Shown: positions 52,231 through 61,015, counted from the stretch's first letter. The stretch: 64,000 nt of DNA from Thiemannella venezuelensis (GCF_014203605.1 NZ_JACHJJ010000002.1:124001-188000); one strand, 5' to 3'. The notes: generated by a model from the letters alone, not told the origin. Program-made: numbers and translations.

Positions 52231-52438
52231 CTTCGTTGCCGTCACGCACGGCGGACACCCCCCACACCGAGGAGAGGTCGTGCACCTGACGCGCAGTTCA
52301 GGCGGGTACCGGACCGGAACGTCCGGAACCTCCCGCTAGGCCGGCACGGCCGCAAGGCGTGCCCGGTTCGGGGCGGCGCGCCGCAGGCCGGCCGCGGTCC
52401 CTCTCCTCCCTCACCATCAAGGACCCAAGGAGGGTTCC

Positions 52439-53737
52439 ATGGGCAAGCTCCGCCCCCGGTTTCTCGCCCCGATGCTCGCCGCGGTCGCGCTGACCGTGGG
52501 CGTGGCCGCCTGCGGCGGTGACGGCGGCACCGGCACCGGCACCGCCGCGTCCGGCGCGCCGGCCGAGAAGATCAAGCTCACCGTCGCGCTGTTCAGCGAC
52601 TTCCACTACGCGCCGCTGTACGAGGAGTTCAAGAAGACCCACCCCAACGTGGAGATCGTGGAGCGCCGCGCGCAGTTCAACGACCACCACACCAACCTCA
52701 TCACCCAGCTGGCCACCGGCGCGGGCGCCGCGGACGTGGTGGCCGTCGAGGGCGGTTACGTCGGCGCCTTCACCCCCACGCCGGACAAGTTCCACAACCT
52801 CAAGGACTACGGCCTGGACAAGCGGCAGAGCGAGTACCTGGACTGGAAGTGGCAGCTGGGCGTCTCCAACGACGGCTCCGCGCTGCTGGGCCTGGGCACC
52901 GACGTCGGCGGCCTGGCCATGTGCTACCGCCCCGACCTGTTCGAGAAGGCCGGCCTGCCCACCGCCCGCGACGAGGTGTCGGCGCTCTGGCCCACCTGGG
53001 ACCAGTACATCGAGACGGGCAAGAAGTTCGTCGCGGCCAAGGTGGAGGGCGCCAAGTTCACCGACGGTCCCGGCGAGCACTTCCGCGCCATGGTCGAGCA
53101 GGCCCCGGTCGGCTACTACGACGAGCAGTACAACGTCATCGCGGGGACCAACCCCGAGGTGCGCAAGGCCTACGACATGGGCGTCAGGATCGTCGACGAG
53201 GGACTCTCGGCCAAGCTCGCCGCCTTCACTCCGCCGTGGAACACCGGCATCGCCAAGGGCACCTTCGCCACCATGGTCTGCCCCGCCTGGAAGACCGGCA
53301 CGATCAAGGACCAGAACCCCGGTGAGGGCGCCTGGGACATCGCCGCGGTGCCCGGCGGCGGCGGCAACCAGGGCGGCACCCACCTGATGCTGCCCAAGCA
53401 GGGCAAGCACCCCAAGGAGGCGGCCGAGCTCATCGACCTGCTGACGAGCAAGGAGAGCCAGATCAAACTCTTCAAGGAGGCCAGCGCGCTGCCCTCGCTG
53501 CCCGCCCTGTACGACGACCCGGCGGTGTCGGAGTTCGTCAACCCGTACTTCGGCAACGCGCCGATCGGCAAGATCTTCACCGACGCGGCCAAGGCGCTCA
53601 AGCCGCAGAAGGTGGGCCCCAAGGCCGGCGACATCCTGAAGGCCTTCGGTGACGGCCTGCAGCGGGTCGAGCAGGGCAAGCAGAACCCGGAGGAGGCCTG
53701 GGCCCAGGCGCTGAAGGACGTCGACCGGGTCAAGTAG
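52439..53737 (+). CDS. Sugar ABC transporter substrate-binding lipoprotein
   Basis: A 432-residue family-1 (SBP_bac_1) binding protein. The N terminus ends in a lipobox (VGVAACGG), so it is membrane-anchored outside the cell. The core KIKLTVALFSDFHYAPLYEEFKKTHPNVEIV, and later DPAVSEFVNPYFGNAPIGKIF, are typical of sugar binders. The start ATG follows AAGGAGG. A 147-bp GC-rich gap with stem-loop potential separates it from the permeases. The sugar is unknown. Confidence 0.92.
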   Translation: MGKLRPRFLAPMLAAVALTVGVAACGGDGGTGTGTAASGAPAEKIKLTVALFSDFHYAPLYEEFKKTHPNVEIVERRAQFNDHHTNLITQLATGAGAADVVAVEGGYVGAFTPTPDKFHNLKDYGLDKRQSEYLDWKWQLGVSNDGSALLGLGTDVGGLAMCYRPDLFEKAGLPTARDEVSALWPTWDQYIETGKKFVAAKVEGAKFTDGPGEHFRAMVEQAPVGYYDEQYNVIAGTNPEVRKAYDMGVRIVDEGLSAKLAAFTPPWNTGIAKGTFATMVCPAWKTGTIKDQNPGEGAWDIAAVPGGGGNQGGTHLMLPKQGKHPKEAAELIDLLTSKESQIKLFKEASALPSLPALYDDPAVSEFVNPYFGNAPIGKIFTDAAKALKPQKVGPKAGDILKAFGDGLQRVEQGKQNPEEAWAQALKDVDRVK

Positions 53738-53769
53738 CCCGGCCCCGCGCGCCCGCCGCCGGACCCCTG

Positions 53770-53835
53770 TCCCGCCCGTCCGCCCGCCCGTCCGCCCGCC
53801 GGTCCCGGTACCGCCGGGCGGGCGGGCAGGCGGCG
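53770..53835 (+). terminator. GC-rich stem-loop after the binding-protein gene
   Basis: CCGCCCG-type runs face GGGCGGGCGGG-type runs around a TCCCGGTA loop. It may stabilise or attenuate the mRNA, as often seen after binding-protein genes. Base pairing is imperfect. Confidence 0.4.
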
Positions 53836-53884
53836 TCCGCTCCCCGACCCCTCCCCGCCCCCACCCGTCACCGAAGGATCTGCC

Positions 53885-54856
53885 ATGGCCACCCGCGCAC
53901 CCGACCGCCCGGCGGCGGTCGCATCGGGCGAACCGGTGCGACCTCGCCGCCGCCTCCGGCGCCACCTGGTCCACCAGCTCGACGTCAAGGGCTCCCCGTA
54001 CGCGTACGTGGCCCCGTTCTTCCTGCTCTTCTCCGCGTTCGGGTTGTTCCCGCTCGCCTACACCGCCTGGGTGAGCCTGCACGAGTGGACGCTGCTGGCC
54101 GACGAGCACCCCTTCGTCGGCCTGGACAACTTCAGGACGCTGCTGGCCGACGACTACTTCTGGAACGCCGCGTTCAACACCCTGTCCATCGGGGTGCTGT
54201 CCACCGCCCCCCAGCTGCTGCTGGCCATCTGGCTGGCCCACCTGCTCAACCGGCCGCTGCGGGCGCAGACCTTCTTCCGCGTCACGCTGCTGCTGCCCAA
54301 CGTCACCAGCGTGGTCGCGGTGGTGGTCATCTTCAGCCAGCTGTTCGGCCGGGACTTCGGCATGATCAACTGGATGCTGTCCTGGTTCGGGGTCGGAGGC
54401 GTCGCCTGGAACGAGGGGGTGGCCAGCTCCCACGCGGCCATCTCCATCATGATCATGTGGCGGTGGACCGGCTACAACGCGCTGATCTTCCTGGCGGCCA
54501 TGCAGGCCGTACCGCGTGAGCTGTACGAGGCGGCCACCATCGACGGTGCGGGCAGTATGACCCAGCTCCGCCGGATCACGATCCCGATGATCAAGCCCAC
54601 GATCGTCTTCGTCGTCATCACCTCGACGATCGGCGCCATGCAGGTGCTCGCCGAGCCGCTGCTCTTCGGCAGCTACAGCCCCACGGGCGGCGTGGACCGG
54701 CAGTACCAGACGCTCGCGCTGTTCATCTACGAGAACTTCGTCAAGCTCGACTTCGGCTACGCCTCCGCCATCTCCTGGATGATGTTCGTCTTCATCGTCG
54801 TGGTCGCGGGCGTCAACTACCTGCTGACCCGACGCACGAAGGGAGGGCTGGTATGA
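53885..54856 (+). CDS. Sugar ABC transporter permease 1 (MalF type)
   Basis: A 323-residue membrane permease with about six helices (first near residues 42-62). The EAA loop is visible at about residues 214-235 (MQAVPRELYEAATIDGAGSMTQLRRIT). It pairs with the next permease. The ATG follows AAGGATCTGCC. Its stop overlaps the next start (ATGA). Confidence 0.93.
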   Translation: MATRAPDRPAAVASGEPVRPRRRLRRHLVHQLDVKGSPYAYVAPFFLLFSAFGLFPLAYTAWVSLHEWTLLADEHPFVGLDNFRTLLADDYFWNAAFNTLSIGVLSTAPQLLLAIWLAHLLNRPLRAQTFFRVTLLLPNVTSVVAVVVIFSQLFGRDFGMINWMLSWFGVGGVAWNEGVASSHAAISIMIMWRWTGYNALIFLAAMQAVPRELYEAATIDGAGSMTQLRRITIPMIKPTIVFVVITSTIGAMQVLAEPLLFGSYSPTGGVDRQYQTLALFIYENFVKLDFGYASAISWMMFVFIVVVAGVNYLLTRRTKGGLV

Positions 54857-55713
54857 CCGCCCCGCGGCCCACGGCCCGTACGGCCAGGCGCGGCGCCCCC
54901 GGCGGCGCCCGGCGGCTCACCTACCTCACGCTGCTGGCGGTGGCGTTCTTCTCGGCGGTCCCGCTGTACTACAGCGTCGTGGTGGCCTCCCGCGACAACG
55001 CGGCCCTGGCCGAGGTCCCGCCCCCGCTCCTGCCCGGCGGGAACTTCTTCGCCAACGTCGCCCGCGTGTTCGACACCGTGCCCTTCGCGCTGGCGCTGGC
55101 CAACTCCGTCCTGGTCTCCGGGACCATCGCGCTGGCGGTGATGTTCTTCTCCACGCTGGCCGGGTTCGCCTTCGCAAAGCTCCGCTTCCGCGGCCGCAAC
55201 GCCCTGCTGCTGCTCACGGTGGCGACCATGATGGTCCCCACCCAGCTCGGGATCATCCCGCTCTACATGCTCATGGTGAAGCTGGAGTGGACCGGCACCA
55301 TGTACGCGCTGATCGTCCCCGCGCTGGTCAACGCCTTCGGGGTGTTCTTCATGACGCAGTACCTGTCGCGGGCGCTCCCGACCGAGCTGCTGGAGGCGGG
55401 CCGGGTCGACGGCTGCACCACCTGGGGGCTGTTCTGGCACGTGGTGCTCCCGGTCGCCCGCCCCGCGGCCGCCGTGCTCGGCATGCTCACCTTCATGTCC
55501 GCCTGGAACGACTACTTCTGGCCGCTGGTCGTGCTGACCCCGGAGAACCCCACCGTGCAGGTCGCCCTGTCCACGCTGGCCGCCGGGTACGTCAACGACT
55601 ACGTGCTCGGCCTGGCCGGCACCGCGCTCGGCACGCTGCCTCTGGTCATCGTGTTCGGCCTGCTCGGCAAGCAGATCATCGGAGGCATCATGCAGGGAGC
55701 CGTCAAGGGGTAG
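54853..55713 (+). CDS. Sugar ABC transporter permease 2 (MalG type)
   Basis: A 286-residue carbohydrate permease with six helices. The EAA loop is at about residues 178-198 (LPTELLEAGRVDGCTTWGLFWHVV). It completes the channel. No ATPase follows; in actinomycetes such importers use a shared ATPase (MsiK) encoded elsewhere. A strong hairpin follows. Confidence 0.94.
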   Translation: MTAPRPTARTARRGAPGGARRLTYLTLLAVAFFSAVPLYYSVVVASRDNAALAEVPPPLLPGGNFFANVARVFDTVPFALALANSVLVSGTIALAVMFFSTLAGFAFAKLRFRGRNALLLLTVATMMVPTQLGIIPLYMLMVKLEWTGTMYALIVPALVNAFGVFFMTQYLSRALPTELLEAGRVDGCTTWGLFWHVVLPVARPAAAVLGMLTFMSAWNDYFWPLVVLTPENPTVQVALSTLAAGYVNDYVLGLAGTALGTLPLVIVFGLLGKQIIGGIMQGAVKG

Positions 55714-55762
55714 CGGCGCCCCGGTCCCGGTCCCGCTCGGGGGGTCCGGGGCCGGTCCCCCC

Positions 55763-55800
55763 GCCGTACCGCGGCCCGCGCCCCCGGTCCGCGGTACGGC
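55763..55800 (+). terminator. Terminator hairpin of the sugar importer operon
   Basis: GCCGTACCGCGG (55763-55774) and CCGCGGTACGGC (55789-55800) form a perfect 12-bp stem with a 14-nt loop, 50 bp past the stop. Confidence 0.7.
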
Positions 55801-55835
55801 CTCCCTCTTCTGCCGGGAGCCTGCTCGGAGGCCCT

Positions 55836-55965
55836 GCGTCACGGTGGTGCTCCGGCGGGTTGATAGCGTTTGCCCGACGCGTGACGTGGAGCGAAGTCCG
55901 GTGTGAGCCCGGCGCTGTCCCGCAACTGTCATGGCCTCCACGGCCGAGCCAGGTCGCCTCCCGCC
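55836..55965 (+). ncRNA. Cobalamin riboswitch
   Basis: The core of the known cobalamin aptamer is clear: GAAGTCCGGTG (55893-55903), a CCGGCGCTGTCCCGCAACTGT-type stretch (55909-55929) and the B12 box AGCCAGG (55947-55953). It sits directly upstream of a B12 uptake operon. Downstream GGGTCCT (56017-56023) can pair with AGGACCC (56041-56047), which covers the ribosome site of the first gene, a plausible switch for translation. Confidence 0.92.
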
Positions 55966-56051
55966 GCGCCGGCGCTGTCAACCCTCGTGGGAAAGGGTGA
56001 TCCGTCATGTTCCAGCGGGTCCTCGGTTCCAGCAGAAGAAAGGACCCTCTC

Positions 56052-57005
56052 GTGAGGCCCGTACGTACCGCCTTCGCGGGCGCGCTTCTCGGCGTGCTGG
56101 CCCTGGCCGGATGCGGTCAGAGCTCGACCACCGCCCAGCCTGGCGCCCCCGCCTCCGCCTCCGCGACCCCCTCGGCGGCGGGCGCGTTCCCCGTCACCGT
56201 CGAGGCGGCCAACGGCCCGGTCACCCTCGCCGAGCGGCCCGAGCGGATCGTCTCCCTCTCGCCCACCGCCACCGAGACCCTGTTCGCCGTCGGCGCCGGA
56301 GCCCAGGTCGTCGCGGTCGACGACCAGTCGAACTTCCCGGCCGAGGCGCCCAAGACCGACCTGTCGGGCTTCAAGCCGAACGCCGAGGCGGTCATCGCGC
56401 AGAAGCCCGACCTGGTCGTGCTCGCCAACGACGTCGAGGGCATCGTGGCCAAGCTGGCGAAGGTCGGCGTCCCGGTGCTGCTGGAGCCCGCCGCCACCAA
56501 GCTCGACGAGGCCTACGACCAGATCGCCGACCTCGGCGCGGCCACCGGCAACACGGCCAAGGCCGAGGAGGTCGTGGCCGGGATGAAGAAGAAGATCGAC
56601 GAGATCGCGGCCGCCGCGCCCAAGGACAAGAAGCTCACCTACTATCACGAGCTGGACACCACGCCCTACTCGGTGACCTCCACCACCTTCCTCGGCCAGG
56701 TCTATGCCCTGTTCGGCCTGACCAACATCGCCGACAAGGCCCCCGACCTGGCCGGCGGCTACCCCAAGCTCTCCTCCGAGTTCGTCGCCCAGGCCGACCC
56801 GGACCTGATCTTCCTCGCCGACACCAAGTGCTGCGGCCAGTCCAAGGACACCATCGCCAAGCGTCCCGGCTGGTCCAAGCTCTCCGCCGTCGAGAACGAC
56901 CGGGTCATCGCCCTGGACGACGACGTCGCCTCCCGCTGGGGGCCGCGCGTGGCCGACCTCGCCCAGCAGGTCGGCGAGGCCGTCCAGAAGGCCGCCTCCG
57001 AGTAA
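56052..57005 (+). CDS. btuF: Vitamin B12-binding lipoprotein BtuF-like
   Basis: A 317-residue periplasmic-type binding protein of the BtuF/FepB fold. The signal ends in a lipobox (LALAGCG). ERPERIVSLSPTATETLFAVGAGAQVVAVDD is typical of BtuF-like proteins, and KCCGQSKDTIAKRPGWSKL follows later. GTG 56052 is chosen as AAAGGA lies 8 nt upstream, inside the riboswitch-controlled hairpin; ATG 56007 falls within that hairpin. B12 or corrinoid is the inferred ligand, from the riboswitch and CbiZ. Confidence 0.9.
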   Translation: MRPVRTAFAGALLGVLALAGCGQSSTTAQPGAPASASATPSAAGAFPVTVEAANGPVTLAERPERIVSLSPTATETLFAVGAGAQVVAVDDQSNFPAEAPKTDLSGFKPNAEAVIAQKPDLVVLANDVEGIVAKLAKVGVPVLLEPAATKLDEAYDQIADLGAATGNTAKAEEVVAGMKKKIDEIAAAAPKDKKLTYYHELDTTPYSVTSTTFLGQVYALFGLTNIADKAPDLAGGYPKLSSEFVAQADPDLIFLADTKCCGQSKDTIAKRPGWSKLSAVENDRVIALDDDVASRWGPRVADLAQQVGEAVQKAASE

Positions 57006-58067
57006 GTGACCGATCCATCCGGCTCCGCCGCCCCTGTACGGCGGGCGTCCCGGCTCCGGGCGGGGGCGGCCGCCGCCGCGGTGGGGGTGCTCCTGGTGAG
57101 CGCGACCGCCGGGCTGCTGGCCGGGGCGGCGGACATCGCGCCCGGGCGGGTGGTTCTCCAACTGCTCGACTGGCTCCCGTTCGTCTCGGCGGACTCCGGT
57201 CTCACCCCGGTCGAGCAGGGCCTGCTCTGGGAGATCCGGCTGCCCCGGGTGCTGCTCGGGGCGGTCGTCGGAGGCCTGCTGGCGATCGCCGGGGCGGCCT
57301 ACCAGGGCGTGTTCCGCAACCCGCTGGCCGATCCCTACCTGCTCGGCGCCGCCGCGGGCGCGGGACTCACCACCACCGTGGTGGTCGTGTTCCTCAAGGG
57401 CGACGACACGTCCCTCGCCGTCCCGGCCGCGGCCTTCGCCGGGGCCGTGGGCGGCGTCCTGCTCGCCTACGCCCTGGGCAACGTCGCCGACCGGAGCGGC
57501 GGGACCGCCACCCTGGTCCTGGCCGGGGTCGCGGTGACCTCCTTCCTCACCGCCGTGCAGACGTTCATCCAGCAGCTCGGCATCGAGGAGCTCCAGCGCA
57601 TCTACGCCTGGATCCTCGGCACCGTCGACGGCGGCTGGGGCAAGGTCACCCTGGTCGTGCCCTACGCGGCCGTCTCGGTGACCGCGCTGCTGCTGCACGG
57701 GCGGCTGCTCGACGTGCTCTCCGTCGGCGACGACGAGGCCGTCAGCCTCGGCCTCAACGCGCCGCGGGTCCGGCTCGTCGTGCTGCTGGCCGCCTCCCTG
57801 GCCACCGCCTCGGCGGTCGCCGTCAGCGGCCTGATCGGCTTCGTCGGCATCGTCGTCCCGCATGTGGTCCGCCGCCTGGCGGGAGGCTCCTACCGGATCG
57901 TGCTCCCGCTCTCCCTGCTCGGCGGAGCGGCCTTCCTGGTCCTCGCCGACGTGATGGCCCGGACCGTGCTCGCCCCGGCGGAACTGCCCATCGGGGTGGT
58001 CACCGCCTTCGTCGGCGCGCCGTTCTTCGTGGCCGTCCTGCGCATGACGAGGAGGGTGGAGACGTGA
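57006..58067 (+). CDS. btuC: Vitamin B12 ABC transporter permease BtuC-like
   Basis: A 353-residue FecCD-family permease with about ten helices. The motifs IRLPRVLLGAVVGGLLAIAGAAYQGVFRNPLADPYLLG and GDDEAVSLGLNAPRVR match BtuC/FecCD proteins. The GTG start touches the btuF stop. It should work with BtuF and BtuD. Confidence 0.92.
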   Translation: MTDPSGSAAPVRRASRLRAGAAAAAVGVLLVSATAGLLAGAADIAPGRVVLQLLDWLPFVSADSGLTPVEQGLLWEIRLPRVLLGAVVGGLLAIAGAAYQGVFRNPLADPYLLGAAAGAGLTTTVVVVFLKGDDTSLAVPAAAFAGAVGGVLLAYALGNVADRSGGTATLVLAGVAVTSFLTAVQTFIQQLGIEELQRIYAWILGTVDGGWGKVTLVVPYAAVSVTALLLHGRLLDVLSVGDDEAVSLGLNAPRVRLVVLLAASLATASAVAVSGLIGFVGIVVPHVVRRLAGGSYRIVLPLSLLGGAAFLVLADVMARTVLAPAELPIGVVTAFVGAPFFVAVLRMTRRVET

Positions 58068-58927
58068 GCCGCACGTCACGCGGGCGGGCCTCCGGATCCG
58101 CGGAGCCTCCGGCGCGCGGGGCGGACCCTCCGGGCGGGGAGGGGACGGCCAGCCGCATCAGGGCACGCGACCTGTCGGTCGCCCTCGACGGGCGGACCGT
58201 GCTGTCCGGCGTCGCCCTCGACGTGCGGGCCGGTGACTGGCTCGCCGTGATCGGGGCCAACGGCGCGGGCAAGTCCACGCTGCTGAAGGCCGTCGCGGGG
58301 GTGCTGCCCTGCTCCGGCGAGGTGCTCATCGACGACACGCCCGTCCGCCGGCTCAGGCCCCGGGAACGGGCACGGCTCCTCGCCTACGCCCCCCAGTCCC
58401 CGGCGCTCCCGCCGGACATGACCGTGTTCGACTACGCCCTGCTGGGCCGCACGCCGTACATCCCCTACCTGGGGCGGGAGAGCCGCCACGACCGGGAGGC
58501 GACCGCCTCGGTGCTGGAGCGCCTGGACCTGGCGCCGTTCGCCGCCCGCGCGCTCGGCCACCTGTCGGGCGGTGAGCGCCAGCGGGTCGTGCTCGCCCGG
58601 GCCCTGGTCCAGCAGGCCCCCGTGCTCCTGCTCGACGAGCCCACCACGGCACTCGACCTGGGCCACCAGCAGCAGGTGCTGGAGCTCGTCGACCGGCTCC
58701 GGCTGGCCGACGGCCTGACCGTGGTCACGACCCTGCACGACCTGAGCGTGGCGGGGCAGTACGCCGACTCGATGATGCTGGTCTCCGCGGGCCGGGTCGC
58801 CGCTTCGGGGACCCCCGCGGACGTGCTCACCGAGGAACTGATCGACGAGCACTTCGGCGCCCGCGTCCGGATCGGGACCGGTCCGGACGGCAGGCCCGGA
58901 GTCCACCTGGAGCGCCCATGCCGCTGA
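58064..58927 (+). CDS. btuD: Vitamin B12 ABC transporter ATP-binding protein BtuD-like
   Basis: A 287-residue ATPase. Walker A GANGAGKST, Q-loop YAPQSP, signature LSGGERQRVVLARAL, Walker B VLLLDEPTTALDLGH and H-loop TLHDLSVAG are present. The N-terminal 28 residues are low complexity. GTG overlaps the btuC stop (GTGA), and its end overlaps cbiZ by 10 bp. Confidence 0.93.
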   Translation: MSRTSRGRASGSAEPPARGADPPGGEGTASRIRARDLSVALDGRTVLSGVALDVRAGDWLAVIGANGAGKSTLLKAVAGVLPCSGEVLIDDTPVRRLRPRERARLLAYAPQSPALPPDMTVFDYALLGRTPYIPYLGRESRHDREATASVLERLDLAPFAARALGHLSGGERQRVVLARALVQQAPVLLLDEPTTALDLGHQQQVLELVDRLRLADGLTVVTTLHDLSVAGQYADSMMLVSAGRVAASGTPADVLTEELIDEHFGARVRIGTGPDGRPGVHLERPCR

Positions 58928-59706
58928 CCCCCCCGCCGGAGACCACCGGGCCCGGACCCGTCCGGCCCGGGGGGGCCCGGGACACCGCCGGACCGGACAC
59001 GGCCCCGATCGGTCACGTGCCGGACGCCGGCCTGCCGGGGCGCCCGCGGCTGAGTCACCGCCAGGAGGACGGCGCCCTCCTGGCCTCGCTGCTGTGGGAG
59101 TTCGGCCCCGGCCGGCGGGGGATCTCCTCGGCCATGCTCGGCGGCGGCATCGGCCCGGTCGAGTGGGTGCTCAACGCCCAGGTGCCCGGCGGCTACGCGC
59201 GGATGGACCCGGTGGAGCACCTGCTGGAGATGGCCCCGCCCGGCCGCGGCGTCGGCATGCTCACCGCCGCCTCGGTGGGCCGCTTCACCCGGGCGGACGA
59301 CGGCGGGGCGCACGCGGTGAGCACCGTCGGCCTGCGCGTGCCGACCTGGGCCGCCGCCCCCGAGGGCGCCGCCGACCCCGAGCTCGCCCCCGCGCACCTC
59401 CCCGGCACGATCAACATCGTCGTCGCCGTCCCGGTGGCGATGAGCGACGCCGCTCTGGTGAACGCGGTGATGACGGTGACCGAGGCCAAGACCCAGGCGC
59501 TGGTCGAGGAGGGCTTCCCCTGCACGGGCACCGCCTCCGACGCGGTCTGCGTCGTGGCCGCCGCGGACGGCCCCGAGGAGCTGTTCGGCGGCCCCCGCTC
59601 GGTCTGGGGCGCCCGCATCGCCCGCGCCGTCCACCGGGCCGTACGGCAGGGCGCCCGCGACTGGGCGGGTCAGGGCCCCTCGCGCGCGGCCCGGCGGGCC
59701 CGGTAG
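58918..59706 (+). CDS. cbiZ: Adenosylcobinamide amidohydrolase CbiZ
   Basis: A 262-residue CbiZ protein (SSAMLGGGIGPVEWVLNAQVPGGYARMDPVEHL, GTASDAVCVVAA). It hydrolyses adenosylcobinamide to cobyric acid, letting the cell salvage incomplete corrinoids taken up by BtuFCD. The gene is the last in the riboswitch operon. The first 45 residues are low complexity. Its end overlaps the CGNR gene by 37 bp. Confidence 0.93.
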   Translation: MPLTPPPETTGPGPVRPGGARDTAGPDTAPIGHVPDAGLPGRPRLSHRQEDGALLASLLWEFGPGRRGISSAMLGGGIGPVEWVLNAQVPGGYARMDPVEHLLEMAPPGRGVGMLTAASVGRFTRADDGGAHAVSTVGLRVPTWAAAPEGAADPELAPAHLPGTINIVVAVPVAMSDAALVNAVMTVTEAKTQALVEEGFPCTGTASDAVCVVAAADGPEELFGGPRSVWGARIARAVHRAVRQGARDWAGQGPSRAARRAR

Positions 59707-60260
59707 GCGGCCATCTTGGCGCGGGCGCCGCAGCCGTCCATCGAGCACCAGCGGCGGTGACCGGACCGGCTGGTGTCCAGGAACAGCAGCGTGCACGGCT
59801 CCAGTCCGCACTCCCGTACGCGTGCGGCCAGCGGCCCGCCGAGCAGGTCGACGGCGTCGCGGGCGATCTCGGCCAGCAGCGTCTCGGCGGTCGCCTCGCC
59901 CCGGACCCGCCGCAGGCGGCCGCCGGAGCCGGCCTCCAGCCGTTCCGCCGGACCCGGCCGGGCGGCCCAGCCGTTCACGACCGCCAGCGCCTCCGGAGGG
60001 ATCTCCCGTTCCCGCCGCGAGGCGGTGAACAGCTCGTACACCGCCTCGCGGAGGACGTGCGCCTGACGCAGCTCCGGTTCGCCCACCGCGGGAGTCCGGG
60101 GGAGCGCCGGGGAGTCAGGGGGGACCAGGCCCGCCTCGGCGAACCAGCGGCCCAGGTCGGCGGGGGTCGCCAGCCGCTCGACGCGCTCCGTCCGCCGTCT
60201 GCTCACGGTGGCGATGAGGTTCAGGCAGTGCCGGCCGCCGTGGAACCGGAAAGTGCTCAC
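59670..60260 (-). CDS. CGNR zinc-finger regulator-like protein
   Basis: A 196-residue protein of the ABATE/CGNR type. The N-terminal stress-response-like domain starts HGGRHCLNLIATV; the C-terminal zinc finger reads CTLLFLDTSRSGHRRWCSMDGCGARAKMAAYRAR with ligand cysteines. These proteins are thought to be transcription regulators. GTG 60260 is chosen; the frame is open far upstream. It faces the mycothiol gene across a perfect dyad. Confidence 0.87.
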   Translation of the reverse strand: MSTFRFHGGRHCLNLIATVSRRRTERVERLATPADLGRWFAEAGLVPPDSPALPRTPAVGEPELRQAHVLREAVYELFTASRREREIPPEALAVVNGWAARPGPAERLEAGSGGRLRRVRGEATAETLLAEIARDAVDLLGGPLAARVRECGLEPCTLLFLDTSRSGHRRWCSMDGCGARAKMAAYRARRAAREGP

Positions 60261-60269
60261 CGTGTTGAA

Positions 60270-60290
60270 GTTACCGGATGAGCCGGTAAC
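60270..60290. promoter_or_regulatory. Operator-like dyad between divergent CGNR and mycothiol-enzyme genes
   Basis: GTTACCGG (60270-60277) and CCGGTAAC (60283-60290) form a perfect 8-5-8 inverted repeat 9 bp before one start and 10 bp before the other; the CGNR protein is the natural candidate ligand. Confidence 0.65.
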
Positions 60291-60299
60291 CTTCCTCCC

Positions 60300-60992
60300 A
60301 TGACACCTAACGATCTTGTGGCCCGTGTCCGCGAGGGGCACCGCCGCCTGGAGAACCTGCTCGCCGATCTCGCCGACGCCGACGTCCGGGCGCCTTCCGC
60401 GCTGCCGGGGTGGTCGCGCGGCCATGTGATCACCCATCTGGAGCAGAACGCCGCCGCCTTCACCCGCCAGGCGGAGTACGCCCGCCGGAACGAGCTCGTC
60501 GACGTCTACGACGGCGGGGCCGCCGGCCGCGCCGCCGCCATCGAGCGCGAGGCCGGCCGCGGAGCCGGGGAGCTCCGCCAGGCCCTCGCCGAGGCGCACG
60601 CCGCGCTGGAGGACGCCTGGGCGGGGACCGGGGAGGACGTCTGGGGGCGGCCCGTCCGCTACCGCGACTCCACCCTCCTCGACACGGTCTACGCCCGCTG
60701 GCGCGAGGCCGAGGTCCACATGGCCGACCTGGACCTGGGCCACCGGCCGTCGGAGTGGCCGCTCGGCTTCTGCGACCACCTCGTGGACTTCCTGGCCCCC
60801 CGCGTGCCCGCCGGGACGCACCTGACGATGGTCGCCGACGACGCGGACCGCCGGTGGAGCGCCGGGAGCGGCGACCCCGTCGTCCTGCGCGGGAACGCGC
60901 GCGACCTGGCCGCATGGCTGGCCGGGCGGGCCCCCGTCGGGCCGGTCGCCGCCGAGGCCGGCTCCCCGCCCGAGCTCGGCCCCTGGCCGTGA
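60300..60992 (+). CDS. Maleylpyruvate isomerase-family mycothiol-dependent enzyme
   Basis: A 230-residue DinB/MDMPI-fold protein. The metal-binding PGWSRGHVITHLEQN and WREAEVHMADLDLG motifs fit. Members isomerise maleylpyruvate or handle other mycothiol conjugates. ATG 60300. The substrate is not shown by the window, as no gentisate or similar pathway gene is near. Confidence 0.87.
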   Translation: MTPNDLVARVREGHRRLENLLADLADADVRAPSALPGWSRGHVITHLEQNAAAFTRQAEYARRNELVDVYDGGAAGRAAAIEREAGRGAGELRQALAEAHAALEDAWAGTGEDVWGRPVRYRDSTLLDTVYARWREAEVHMADLDLGHRPSEWPLGFCDHLVDFLAPRVPAGTHLTMVADDADRRWSAGSGDPVVLRGNARDLAAWLAGRAPVGPVAAEAGSPPELGPWP

Positions 60993-61015
60993 TCACCCCC
61001 GCCGCCCTGGAATGA

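Larger units (their letters stand above)
51867..52438. other. 572-bp regulatory region with no gene
   Basis: The region holds the LacI promoter, two operators and a -35 TTGACA (52180-52185) for the importer. A short minus-strand open frame (52043-52285) lacks coding character. Two further GC-rich stretches show no strong dyad. Confidence 0.7.

Noticed and set aside
52043-52285. Small minus-strand open frame in the LacI regulatory region
   Set aside because: Starts or ends in operators, no ribosome site and no recognisable protein features.
52298-54433. 711-codon open minus-strand frame across the sugar importer
   Set aside because: Antisense of clear binding-protein and permease genes; no motifs.
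56007-56051. ATG start for the BtuF-like gene
   Set aside because: It puts 15 polar residues before the lipoprotein signal and lies inside the ribosome-site hairpin; GTG 56052 fits better.
55929-58079. 716-codon open minus-strand frame across btuFC
   Set aside because: Antisense shadow; His/Asp/Gly/Arg-biased.
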